Source: Vicia villosa (taxonomy: Eukaryota; Streptophyta; Magnoliopsida; Fabales; Fabaceae). From it: a DNA stretch of 64,000 bases. The notes under the pieces were generated by a model, which did no database searches, was not told the origin of the DNA, and was given only the letters and a program-made list of their open reading frames with translations. Position numbers and translations under genes: made by a program. Of this stretch, positions 10,896 through 21,903 are shown piece after piece. The stretch spans positions 239,633,088 through 239,697,087 of the forward strand of contig NC_081180.1 in the NCBI RefSeq assembly GCF_029867415.1. Direction: 5' to 3'. Within the stretch, counting starts at the first letter, position 1; each line of letters begins with the position of its first letter.

Positions 10896-11200
10896 TCACC
10901 TCGCTGTTATTTTGACCTCCTGTCTTGCCCAAAGCAGAGAGATGTTTTATAGGGCTTTGCTTTTAAATGTTCCGCCCAAATAACTTTGTGTTTAGGGCTT
11001 TGTTTCAAAAATGAATCATAAATAAAGTGTCATTTTGAATTCCCTACACTATGTGTTTTATTTTTTGCTTTTTTCTGGAAATGGTAATCCTAAAAAACCA
11101 AAATAAAAAAATAAAAAGAAAAAAAAAACTTTTCAAAAAAAATCTGCATACACTTCTGCATTCATAAATTTTCTGAAATAGATATAAATCACATGTGCAG
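10892..11200 (+). other. Ogre intron between pro and RT
   Basis: A 309-bp GT-AG intron is predicted. The donor is AAA|GTAATC, overlapping the last codon and stop of gag-pro. The acceptor is CATGTGCAG|ATTTAC after a T-rich, AT-rich stretch. Joining 10891 to 11201 restores a lysine codon and continues in frame as RRSK-FTIDKP. This fits the partly spliced intron reported for pea Ogre. The exact sites are inferred from sequence. Confidence 0.85.
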
Positions 11201-14200
11201 ATTTACAATTGATAAACCCATTGAATGCAATAACCCTATGCCCTCTCCCAACTTTGAGTTTCCTGTGTTCGAAGCCGAAGAAGAGGAAGAAGAAGAGATT
11301 CCGGACGAGATCTCTCGATTACTTAAGCACGAGGAAAGAGCCATTCTGCCTCACAAAGAGCCTTTAGAAAAGATCAATTTGGGTTCTGAAGAAGACAAAA
11401 AAGAAGTGACCATTGGATCGCTGCTTGATGCTGATATCAAGAGTAAGTTGACAGACCTTCTCAAAGAATATGTTGACGTGTTTGCCTGGTCCTACCAAGA
11501 CATGCCTGGGTTGGATACCAATATTGTTCAGCATTACTTGCCATTGAAGCCAGAATGTCCGCCAGTTAAGCAGAAATTACGAAGGACTCACCCTGACATG
11601 GCTAACAAGATCAAAGTGGAAGTTCAAAAGCAACTCGACGCAGGTTTTCTTGTCACCTCTGAATATCCTCAATGGTTGGCCAACATAGTGCCAGTTCCGA
11701 AAAAAGATGGCAAAGTCTGAATGTGTGTTGACTACCGTGACTTGAACAAAGCCAATCCAAAAGATGACTTTCCGTTACCACATATCGACATGCTGGTCGA
11801 TAACACCGCTAAGTTCAACGTCTTTTCCTTCATGGACGGGTTCTCCGGTTATAATCAGATTAAGATGGCTCCTGAAGACATGGAGAAGACATCTTTCATC
11901 ACCCCATGGGGTACCTTTTGCTACAAAGTGATGCCGTTTGGATTAAAGAATGCCGGCGCAACTTACCAAAGGGCAATGACTACTCTCTTTCATGACATAA
12001 TGCATAAAGAAATTGAAGTATATGTGGACGACATGATAGCCAAGTCCAGCACAGAAGAAGAACATATTGAGTACCTTTTGAAGTTGTTTCAACGACTAAG
12101 GAAATATCAGCTTCGCTTGAATCCTAACAAATGTACTTTTGGGGTTAGATCTGGAAAACTCTTGGGGTTCATTGTCAGCCAAAGAGGTATTGAAGTAGAT
12201 CCCGACAAAGTCAGAGCTATTCAAGAGATGCCTGCACCAAAAACTGAAAAGCAAGTAAGAGGATTTCTCGGACGATTGAACTATATCTCCAGATTTATCT
12301 CTCAAATGACTGCTACTTGTGGGCCAATTTTCAAGCTTCTCCGCAAAGATCAAGGGGTTGTATGGACTGAAGATTGCCAGAAAGCGTTCGACAGTATCAA
12401 GGAATACCTGTTAGAACCACCAATATTGATTCCTCCAGTTGAAGGAAGACCACTAATCATGTACCTTACTGTGTTGGAAGAATCCATGGGCTGTATGCTT
12501 GGACAGCAAGATGAAACCGGTAAGAAGGAGCATGCCATCTATTACTTGAGTAAGAAATTCACAGATTGTGAGTCTCGTTACTCCATGCTCGAAAAAACAT
12601 GTTGTGCTTTGGCCTGGGCTTCAAAACGTCTCCGCCAATACATGATCAACAATACTACTTGGTTAATCTCCAAAATGGATCCGATCAAGTATGTCTTTGA
12701 AAAGCCTGCCTTAACAGGAAGGATTGCCCGATGGCAAATGTTGTTATCTGAGTATGACATTGAGTACCGTGCCCAAAAAGCGGTCAAAGGAAGCATTCTC
12801 GCCGATCACTTGGCGCATCAACCAATCAATGAATATCAATCTCTCAAGTTTGACTTTCCTGACGAAGATGTCTTGTACTTGAAGATGAAAGATTGTGACG
12901 AACCGTTACCTAAAGAAGGTCCTGAGCCTGGATCCAGATGGGGCCTAATTTTTGATGGAGCAGTGAACGCTTTTGGCAATGGAATTGGGGCAATAATCAT
13001 CACTCCCAAGGGTACTCATATCCCGTTCTCTGCCAGATTACTATTTGATTGTACCAACAACATCGCAGAATATGAAGCTTGTATCATGGGTCTCGAAGAA
13101 GCCATTGACTTAAGGATCAAGATCCTGGACATATATGGAGATTCAGCCCTTGTGATCAACCAAATCAAAGACAAATGGGAAACTTTCCACCCTGGCTTGA
13201 TTCCTTACAGAGATTATGCAAGACGTCTGTTGACTTTCTTCAACAAGGTTGAATTGCATCATATACCTCGAGATCAGAATCGAATGGCAGACGCCTTGGC
13301 TACTCTATCTTCCATGTTCAAAGTCACTCACTGGAATGATGTGCCTAAAGTCAGAATTACGCGCCTTGAAAGGCCCGCCTATGTGTTTGCAACTGAAGCA
13401 GTCATCGATGATAAACCGTGGTTCCACGACATCAAACGCTTCCTTCAAACTCAAGAGTACCCGCTTGGGGCATCAAACAAAGATAAGAAAACTCTAAGGA
13501 GACTTTCTGGCAGTTTCTTCCTGAATGGAGATGTGCTATACAAAAGAAACTTCGACATGGTTTTGCTCAGATGCGTGGACAGACACGAAGCAGACATGTT
13601 AATGCATGAAGTGCATGAAGGGTCCTTTGGAACTCATTCAAATGGGCATGCAATGTCCAAGAAGATCTTAAGAGCAGGATACTATTGGTTGACGATGGAA
13701 TCTGATTGTTACAAACACGTGAAGAAATGTCACAAGTGCCAGATCTACGCAGATAAGATCCATGTGCCACCGACTCTACTCAACGTTCTCTCATCTCCAT
13801 GGCCTTTCTCCATGTGGGGTATCGACATGATTGGAATGATCGAGCCGAAAGCTTCAAACGGTCATCGTTTCATCTTGGTAGCAATTGATTACTTCACCAA
13901 ATGGGTCGAAGCAGCATCCTACGCCAATGTTACGAGACAAGTGGTTGTAAGGTTTATCAAGAATAACATCATTTGCCGATATGGTGTTCCCAGCAAGATC
14001 ATTACTGACAATGGTTCAAACTTGAACAACAAGATGATGAAAGAATTATGTGAGGAATTCAAGATTGAGCATCATAACTCTTCTCCTTACAGACCAAAAA
14101 TGAACGGCGCCGTCGAAGCCGCCAACAAGAACATTAAGAAGATTGTCCAGAAAATGGTCGTCACTTACAAAGACTGGCATGAAATGCTGCCTTTTGCTTT

Positions 14201-14666
14201 ACATGGGTACCGTACTTCAGTGCGTACTTCAACAGGGGCAACTCCCTTTTCTCTAGTATACGGCATGGAAGCTGTGCTCCCCGTAGAAGTTGAAATCCCA
14301 TCAATGAGAGTCCTCATGGAGACTAAGTTATCAGAGGCTGAATGGTGTCAAAACAGATACGATCAGTTGAATTTAATCGAAGAGAAACGTATGACTGCTC
14401 TATGCCATGGACAGTTATACCAAGCAAGGATGAAACACGCCTTCAACAAAAAGGTTCGACCTCGTGAATTTCGAGAAGGCGACCTCGTGCTTAAAAAGAT
14501 CTTGTCTTTTCAACCAGATTCTAGGGGCAAATGGTCTCCTAATTACGAAGGCCCGTATGTTGTCAAAAGAACATTTTCTGGCGGCGCCATGATTCTTGCA
14601 ACCATGGATGGTGATGAACTCTCACATCCTGTGAATGCTGATGCAGTCAAGAAATACTTTGTCTAA
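11201..14666 (+). CDS. Ogre RT / RNase H / aRNH / integrase (one in-frame TGA)
   Basis: Continuous frame after the intron, apart from TGA at 11718-11720 in the RT start motif (KDGKV-stop-MCVDYRDLN). A CGA arginine codon would explain it by one transition. Counting from 11721: RT with YVDDM at about 101-105; a first RNase H around 245-330; a second, archaeal-type RNase H at about 405-535 (starting near FDGAVNAFG), typical of the Tat clade; an integrase HHCC finger at about 628-675; catalytic D702, D763 and E799 (DD35E); and a GPY-like C-terminal motif near 943. With the TGA the product would end before RT, so this copy is probably dead unless the stop is read through or complemented in trans. 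Otherwise all domains are intact, consistent with a recent insertion. Confidence 0.92.
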
Positions 14667-14688
14667 AAAATACAAAAGAACAGCTCGG

Positions 14689-14834
14689 TAAGTCGAAAAC
14701 CCGCAAAGGGCGACTTAGGCAAAAATGAGCGTCTCGGTGGACTGAAAACCCGAAAGGGCGGTCCAGGCAAAAATTAGAGACAATAAACAGAAAAAATTCA
14801 TCCTGGTAGATTGAAAACCTGAAAGGGCAATCTA
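14689..14834 (+). promoter_or_regulatory. Three tandem hairpins with compensating stem changes
   Basis: Three units with different 7-bp stems around an almost constant loop. Stems: TAAGTCG/CGACTTA (14689-14695 with 14711-14717), TGGACTG/CGGTCCA (14738-14744 with 14759-14765, one G-U pair) and TAGATTG/CAATCTA (14807-14813 with 14828-14834). Each loop reads AAAA, then an inner CC(C)/GG(G) stem around a GAAA-like or GCAAA loop. Each unit is preceded by CTCGG or CCTGG and followed by GGCAAAAAT. The units start 23 bp after the pol stop. Paired changes that keep the stems point to selection on RNA structure. The role is unknown. Confidence 0.75.
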
Positions 14835-15383
14835 GGCAAAAATTAGGGATTTATGACAAAGTAACTGCATCAGTCCGTACTTCGTCACCTGAAGAGTCTT
14901 TTTCATCAAAGGATCTTCAATCAAATCATCGCCAATCTGAAGCGACAGGCACAGTTGGAACTCAAAGTTGTTGGGGGGAATAGTGGTTATTGCTTTCAAT
15001 GTAGCCTTTTCCGCATAATTACCATTTCCAACTTTTGTAAATACTCTATGGAATCACGCCTTTAGCTGATTGCCATCCTATTAAATAAATTTGAGCCTTG
15101 TGCCCATTTGTTTGCAATCTCTAATTTCTTTTAGCTTGCAAAATGACGCTTTAATTGTGTTATTCGTTTTTGAAAAAAAAAAAAAAAGAAAAATAAGTTT
15201 TAAATGAATTTACTTCACTTTTCTTTTTCAAAATAAATGCGAAATTTTCCTTTGAGTTGTGAACAACGGAAGGAACATCAGCAGTCGTCTCCATAGGATG
15301 AACAAAAGGATTCTCCCTGAAAAATTGTTGAGACAACGGTATTCTTGTCCCAGAAAAGAATTCTTGAAGCAATTATCCCTCGA

Positions 15384-15540
15384 GGTAAAGAAGCTCTTCT
15401 ATCCCCAGTGAAGAAGCTCTTCTATCCCCAATGAAGAAGGTCTTTTATCCCCAGTAACGAAGATTTTCTATCTCCAGTGAAAAGGTTCTTCCATCTCAAT
15501 AAGGAAAGATGCTTATCATCCCCAGAGAAGATGAAAGCAC
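15384..15540 (+). repeat. Tandem CTTCTATCCCCAGTGAAG repeats
   Basis: Six or so degenerate units of about 27-30 bp (GAAGctCTTcTATCCCCAGTGAA) in the Ogre 3' leader. Clear in the first three units, looser afterwards. No coding potential. Confidence 0.7.
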
Positions 15541-16189
15541 GCAACACCATTCATCACCTGTGTTATCTACACCGTGTTGAAAAACATTTGCCAACTATCT
15601 GGTTGTATTGCGACGTCGGTCCTTCTCCAGTATATACTTCATTGTCTGTCAGTATTGTCAGTATGCATGCTACATTCATGACATTCATCATTCATACATA
15701 TTTGCATCATTTATGCATTCTTGCATTTTTCAATAATCGCTTGTTCAGGATATATCTATTCCCAAAAAAAAAAAAAAGAAAAAAAAAAGAAAAAGAAAAA
15801 AACAAAGCAGATATGGGCGTGTCATCTCTCCAGTAGGTTGTCACCCATAAGCAGAAAGAACATCTTCTTTCTCCAGTTCCCCACTGAGATCATTCCTCGT
15901 GGAAGAAGGTTGCTTCAGTTTCTCCTCTCAAAACAAAGGAGAAAATCCCCATTTGAGTTCATTCCTCATGGGAACAAAGTCTTGTTTGACTATTTCTTTC
16001 CAATTCATTCATGGTTAGAACTTTGTCTTTACCAAAAAAAATTCAAAATTCCGATTCTCCAAATAGAGTCAAGAAAAAATTGAACCATAAACAATCGCCT
16101 CGTCATCTGAGCAGTTTATGTTTCTTTCAAAAATTTCCTCTCAAGGAAATCAATCATGAAGACCATTTGACGATCAGGGCCTTATTACT

Positions 16190-16500
16190 GTTCACAAGGC
16201 TGAATATCCAGTAATTCCCCTATCAAAGTCTCCAGGATCATTTTTATCACTTGGCTGATAATTGATCATGTCTTCAAAACCACTATCACAAGGCTGGTAG
16301 TCGGTAACCTTTTGTTCTGGTTATATTATTAAACATGTCTATCCCAATGCTGATAGTCGATAATATTAACCGAACCTTTGAAACTCTTTTTACCTTGTCA
16401 AGTTTATCACCATGCTGATAGTCGGTAACACAGTTTCATACCTTTCACCTTCGCATTATTAACAAGTCTATCCCTGTGCAGATAGTCGGTAATGTCGATA
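16190..16500 (+). repeat. CTGATAGTCGGTAA repeats in Ogre 3' leader
   Basis: Units such as CACAAGGCTGGTAGTCGGTAA, CAATGCTGATAGTCGATAA, CCATGCTGATAGTCGGTAA and CTGTGCAGATAGTCGGTAA recur every 65-90 bp. They share the ACAAGGCTG core with the LTR repeats at 4781-4960. Confidence 0.7.
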
Positions 16501-16778
16501 GGTAAGCTTTTCTTACAAAGCTATCATTCCCCGGTGAAGCATACACTTGCTTTCCCGAAAAGAAAAAAACGGATTCTCTTCCTAAAACGGATTGAGACAT
16601 CCTTCCAGATCTCTTCTCCCCAGTGGAGTCATTTTTTGATACCCCTCGGTAAATATATCCTTGCATCATTCGCAATTTTGGTATCTTAGGTCCAAAATTC
16701 GCGTCTTCTGATATTTAAGTCTCTTCCACCCTATCAAAATGAAGATTTTCAATCTTCATGTCTCAGGTTGAAGAAACT

Positions 16779-16792
16779 TAAATAGGGGCATC
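16779..16792 (+). other. Ogre polypurine tract
   Basis: TAAATAGGGGCATC immediately precedes the TGTCATACC of the 3' LTR. It is short, as often seen in this clade; the GGGG core would prime plus-strand DNA synthesis. Confidence 0.7.
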
Positions 16793-18365
16793 TGTCATAC
16801 CCCAATTTTTGACCTAAGATACCACCTCATATCATTTGCATATGCATCATTTGCATCTCTAACAAATTGCATAGCTTGTGTTTGTTACTTGTGTTCAGCA
16901 GGGTTTAATCAAGAAATCACTCATCAGTACAAGTAACAATCAATTAGGGTTTTGTTCTCCCTTCATTTCAAATGAATCATCTTCATCAACAATCAACATT
17001 TGGTCCTCAGAGATCCATCTCAACAAGCTCAAAGGCTCTGAATCGACTGAATTAGGGTTTTGACTGAAGATAGCACACTCCTGACTTTTGCTCAGAATTT
17101 GACCTAATGACTTGGGACATGATATCAAGACCTCAAGTGCATCATTTTGACCTAATCCATTGGCTCATAACATCTTCTACACAAAGATTGATCTGACAAA
17201 TCCTCAGATCAGGGTTTTGAACTATCAGGGACTGAAATCAGGGATCACATTTGGGAAACCCTAAAAACCCCCAGGGAGTCAATCAAAGGTTTCAATCATC
17301 TTCAAATAATCCCTATGACAACATCCAATGGAAATTACATCTCAATTCAAGATCCACAGTCATCAATTCCATCAGGTCGACAATTAGGGTTTTTGACCTA
17401 ATTCACTGAACCACTGACTTTTTAATCAGGACATGGTGCCACAACTCAAACTATGATTCAATATCCTCTAATACTTCAATATGATCCATTCATACCATTC
17501 ATATGGTGAGGATAGCCTGTTTCATTTGAAATCTCCAGAAACGCGATTCGTCTGAAAAAGTCAACTCAACAAGATCACCATTGACTTTTGGGGAATTTTG
17601 GTCAACCATGACTTTTGAAGTTTTAAATCATCAATATATGATATGAGAAGTCATTTGATCAAGAAAAATCAAGAAAATCAATCAAGAATCAAAAAGTCAA
17701 AAGTTTGACTTTCCATACTTCGAAAAATTTCTAAGTGTTTTTCATGGTTTTTTCCAAACTTTGGAAGGGAATAACTCAAAATTTCACCTACAAACTGAAA
17801 AAAACTTCCAACATGAAAGTTGTAGATTTTGATCCAATAAACAACTTTGACACATATAATTTTTTTCCATAAGATCAACCATTTAAGAGATATGGAGCTT
17901 CAAAGTTGGTACTTTTTGAAAACTTCACTTAAAACTTCATTTTTCTCAAAGTTCATGGATCTTTTTCACCCACTTCCTTAAAGATCTTGAAGGAACTTTC
18001 AACTAGGGTTTTGAAGTATGCAACATGAGCTTTCCAAAATGTCCAAGAGCATGAAAAAATATGGAGTGTAGCTATGGTTTTGAATTATGCATTTAGTGAT
18101 CATTTTCACTTGAATTTTCACCATTTTTCACTAAGTTTCAAGACTACATGACCTATAATCCAAGTAATGATGCAAAGAGGCAATAATTGAAGATATTTTC
18201 TCTGATTTGAGATCAGAATGGAAGAGGATAAGAAGCTTGAGTTTTAACCATGGTTTGGTCACTTTAACCATTTTGCATTAAATGTAAAAGATTCCTTTTT
18301 ATCTCTTAAGCCAAATCATCAAACTTTGATCAAGTTGCAAAGCTCTGCATTCAGAACTCTTGGCC

Positions 18366-18373
18366 TATAAATA
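18366..18373 (+). promoter_or_regulatory. Ogre LTR TATA box (3' copy)
   Basis: Same TATAAATA as at 2101. From this position it would drive transcription outwards into 21904 and beyond. Confidence 0.6.
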
Positions 18374-19327
18374 GAGGTCCAAACTTCATTGCAAATCACA
18401 CCAAAACCTCACAATTATAGGTTTTCTCTCTTCTTTCTTGAATTACAAGTCATGTGTTTCAAAGTGAGGTAGAAAACTCAACCTCCAAACCTTGCAAGTT
18501 CTGAACAAAGTGATGCTTCCCACAACTTCTAAATGTCATATATGATGTGTCTGAATCACTCATACACCCCAAAACACCTGAAAACTCAAAATCATCATCT
18601 CACCTCCATATGAACACATAAAGAGCCTTATCATGCCAATTTTCATTCCAGATCATTTCTGTCCAAACTATCACTTCTAACATCATCCATATATCACATA
18701 TGAACTATCCAATCCATCACATATAGCCAATAACCTCAGAATCATCAAATTCGATTCACTCTTGAAGCTTATGCAGATCGGGTACCATGGCCATGCCCAG
18801 ATGAATTCAGATGGTTCCAAGCATCCAGACACCTTCCATAAGGTTCATTGAAGCTATCCAGATCATCAAACAACTTCTGTAACACCTCCAAGCAAGAATT
18901 CGATTCTCAGTTGTGCCGTTTTTAAGGTAAGTGCTCATGAACTTCAAATTCATACTTCCACGCATCATAAATGAAATGTGAGCATACCATCTTGTTTCTG
19001 CACCTATGAGGATCATTAACCCTCAATCAATTGCATCATAACTTGCACATACACGATTTCACATTGAATTTCAGTTCTAGGGTTCTTCATGTTCATGCGA
19101 AAATTGACCCCTTTAGAGCAAAAATAAATGAATTCTGAGATCACCATCATGTTCCTTGTGAAAAACCGAGTGAGATAGACCCTTTGCTTGATCAAAACAA
19201 CACAGTTTTAGAGATTTTCAAATTTCAGTTGGAGGGTTGTTCTTGGCGCGTTTTTGGTTCAAAGGATTTCTGGAAATTGATTTAAAATATAATTAATTCA
19301 ACGCGTGTATATTACAAGCCACAAGCG

Positions 19328-19383
19328 TGGCTCAGTTGGCTTTTGTTTTGAGTAGTGACCTCAGGGTCACGAGTTCAAGTCCC
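19328..19383 (+). other. tRNA-like A/B-box segment in Ogre LTR (3' copy)
   Basis: Identical to the segment at 3063-3118: A box TGGCTCAGTTGG and B box GAGTTCAAGTCCC. Confidence 0.55.
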
Positions 19384-21898
19384 TATGGGACCAAACCCTT
19401 CTTTTTTATCACTATTTCTCTTCATTTTCTTCACAACTTCAACCATTAATTTAACCAATCAAATTAACTCATTTTTTATTCATTTTTTGCACACTTCTCA
19501 TTTAATATACATATTTTATGAATACCAAAAAAAATCATCAAAAAAGATTTATTCAATACATTTTAAATAGGTTTAAAATGACATATTTTAAGTGTTTTTT
19601 AATACTTTTAAATATTGTTTTTCACTTGATTTCTCAAACTTAATCACTTGTAAATATTTTTTGAGCAAACCCTAATCATCTAAGTGTTAATTGAAGACAA
19701 TATTTTTGTTTATCTTGATTAAATTAACTTCTTTCAAAATTCAAATCGTTTTAAATAAGCGATCGCGATTCTTTTCAAAAACGATAAACCATTTTCTTTT
19801 GATTTTCAAAGAAAACTATTGATTAAATCTTTTTAATTGATCAATTGATTTTCAAAACGATGTGGGGCCTCTCGAATATTAGAGAGTATAAGTCCCTTTC
19901 CTTTTCTTTGTACAGTTTTTTAAACAGAAAACTTTTTCCAAATTACTTCCAAACAGTTTTTAAAACAATAAATCTCACATCTTTTTTTTCAAAACCATCC
20001 ACCCTGTTTTATGAAAATAAAACAGGGGCCTCTCGAATATTAGAGAGTATAAGACCCACTCCTTTTTCCTTTTATACAGTTTTTCTTTGTACAGAAAACT
20101 CTTTCAAAATAATAACTTTTCAAACTGTTTTCAAAACAACAAACGACGCGTCTGTAAATAAAACGATCAACCATGTTTTGTAAATACACCACGGGCCTCC
20201 ACGTAGGTATAAGTCTCAAGCCCCTTTTGTACATACCCATTCCAGTACATGAAATTAGGTATTTCATTGTACGCCTTTTGTACATATCTCAATCAATCTG
20301 TTTTTTTAACTTTGAATAACAAACCAAAAATGAAGGTTTCTTTAAATCTTCCCAAAAAATATCATGGGCCTCCATGTAGGTATAAGTCCCAAGCCCTTTT
20401 GTGAATACCTGTTTACATAGCTTTGAATAAACTCAAGTGGACTTCTCCCCGAGTATAAGTCCCGAGCCCCTGTGTATACAAATGGATCATGCTTACAGGT
20501 ATATTTCCTTCATAAACTCCATTATATACACACACTTTGTCATATATATGTGCTTGTTCATACCTGTTCATGTTTGTTCATACTTGTTCATGTTTGTTCA
20601 TATGTGTGATGTATATACTTGTTCAACTTAGTACAACACTAGGTTCCCCATAGCCTCCTATTGGGCTTCGTGCAAAGAATCTCCCTAGTTTAGGTTAGGA
20701 CATAGAGTATGGTTTCCCGGTGAAATCGCTCTAAGAGCTTAAACCAACTATACCATGCATCCCCTTGGGCTTTGTACAAACGAGTGACCCTCCCATAGCC
20801 TCCTCTTGGGCTTACAATGCAAGGACCCTGGATTGTCCCTCCCATAGCCTCCTCTTGGGCTTACAATGCAAGGACCCTCGAATAGCCTCCTCTTGGGCTT
20901 CGTACAAGGACCCACGGGCTTCTTATAAGCATCCCCAATATCCAAAACAAATACCCTAGGAGATTAGACATTTTTCATCTCTATGCTAGGAGTATCTCTT
21001 CTATATCATCACAAACAATCAATCAATCAAAAATCAAACTTTTTTGCCACAAGGCTGGCTAATCAATCAAACTGTTTTACCACCGTACTGGATGATTAAT
21101 CAAAGTTTTTGTCACAAGGCTGACTTCATTGAAACTTTTGCCACAAGGCTGGCTGATTAATCAAAGTTTTTGTCACAAGGCTGACTTCATTGAAACTTTT
21201 GCCACAAGGCTGGTTAAACAAAAACATCTTTATCATTCTAAGCACCCTAAGTGGCATGGCCCCGGGCTTATAATGAAAAGATTTTCAAACAAATCAAACA
21301 GATGTATGTGATGATATAGATTAGATACATCTAGCATTTAGACGACATTTGTCTATTTTCCTTTGCTTCCACTAGCATAAGTGGGAACTACGATTGCTCT
21401 GACTTTCTCAACATCCCTTTGAGAATACGTAGGCACAAGGTCGATCCTTGGCGAGCAAAACAAAACAAAAAAAACCATTCAAACCTTAGCACCCGTAGAC
21501 CCCGAGCTACAGATGCTCTGATTCCCTCTAAGGGATATGTATGCAGAGGATCGCGATGATCTTTGCGAGCATAATCAAACAAACACCTTAGGTCCCACCT
21601 CTTTCTCACAAGAACCTCCACCACAACAAGAATGGAATAAACAAAACAAAGAAACCTATAGAGTACTATAGATACGTTGGGTGCTAATACCTTCCCTTCG
21701 TATAACCAACCCTCTTACCCGGAATCTCTCCCCCACTTTTTAGGTTATTGCAGCTTTTTTCCTTTTCCTACTTTGGAAACAATAAAAAGTTTGGTCGGTA
21801 CAAAAGAAAAATCATTTTTTTGAGCACTCGAGCCCAAAGAAGGCATCAGGTGTCTCATCCACAAAAAAGAGGAACAAAACGATTTTTCGCCCGCGACA

Positions 21899-21903
21899 AC
21901 CTG
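21899..21903. repeat. Target site duplication, right copy (ACCTG)
   Basis: Exact repeat of 523-527. Confidence 0.95.

Larger units (their letters stand above)
14667..16792 (+). other. Ogre 3' leader (pol stop to 3' LTR)
   Basis: 2.1 kb without a convincing gene. It begins with three paired-stem repeats (14689-14834), then has poly(A/G) tracts (15174-15192, 15764-15801), tandem repeats of TCTTCTATCCCCAGTGAAG type (15384-15540), and CTGATAGTCGGTAA-type repeats (16190-16500). It ends with the polypurine tract. Small open frames here do not resemble known proteins. Confidence 0.75.
528..21898 (+). mobile_element. Ogre-like Ty3/gypsy (Tat clade) LTR retrotransposon, full length
   Basis: The element is 21,371 bp: 5' LTR, primer-binding site, long leader, gag-pro frame, intron, RT / RNase H / second RNase H / integrase frame, 2.1-kb 3' leader, polypurine tract and 3' LTR. 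LTRs of about 5 kb, a spliced intron between protease and RT, and a second (archaeal-type) RNase H before integrase are hallmarks of Ogre/Tat elements of legumes. The LTRs begin TGTCATACCCC, end CGCGACA and match over their whole length except for about 14 substitutions and two single-base length changes, so the insertion is recent. The extra ORF1 described upstream of gag in pea Ogre was not found. One nonsense codon in RT makes this copy defective. Confidence 0.95.
16793..21898 (+). repeat. Ogre 3' LTR (5106 bp)
   Basis: Copy of the 5' LTR at a constant offset of 16,265 bp, with about 14 single-base differences and two compensating single-base length changes in A or T runs. It carries the same TATA box (18366), tRNA-like segment (19328-19383) and sub-repeats. 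Confidence 0.95.

Noticed and set aside
15477..16083. Lysine-rich open frames in the Ogre 3' leader
   Set aside because: Generated by poly(A) tracts; no conserved motif.
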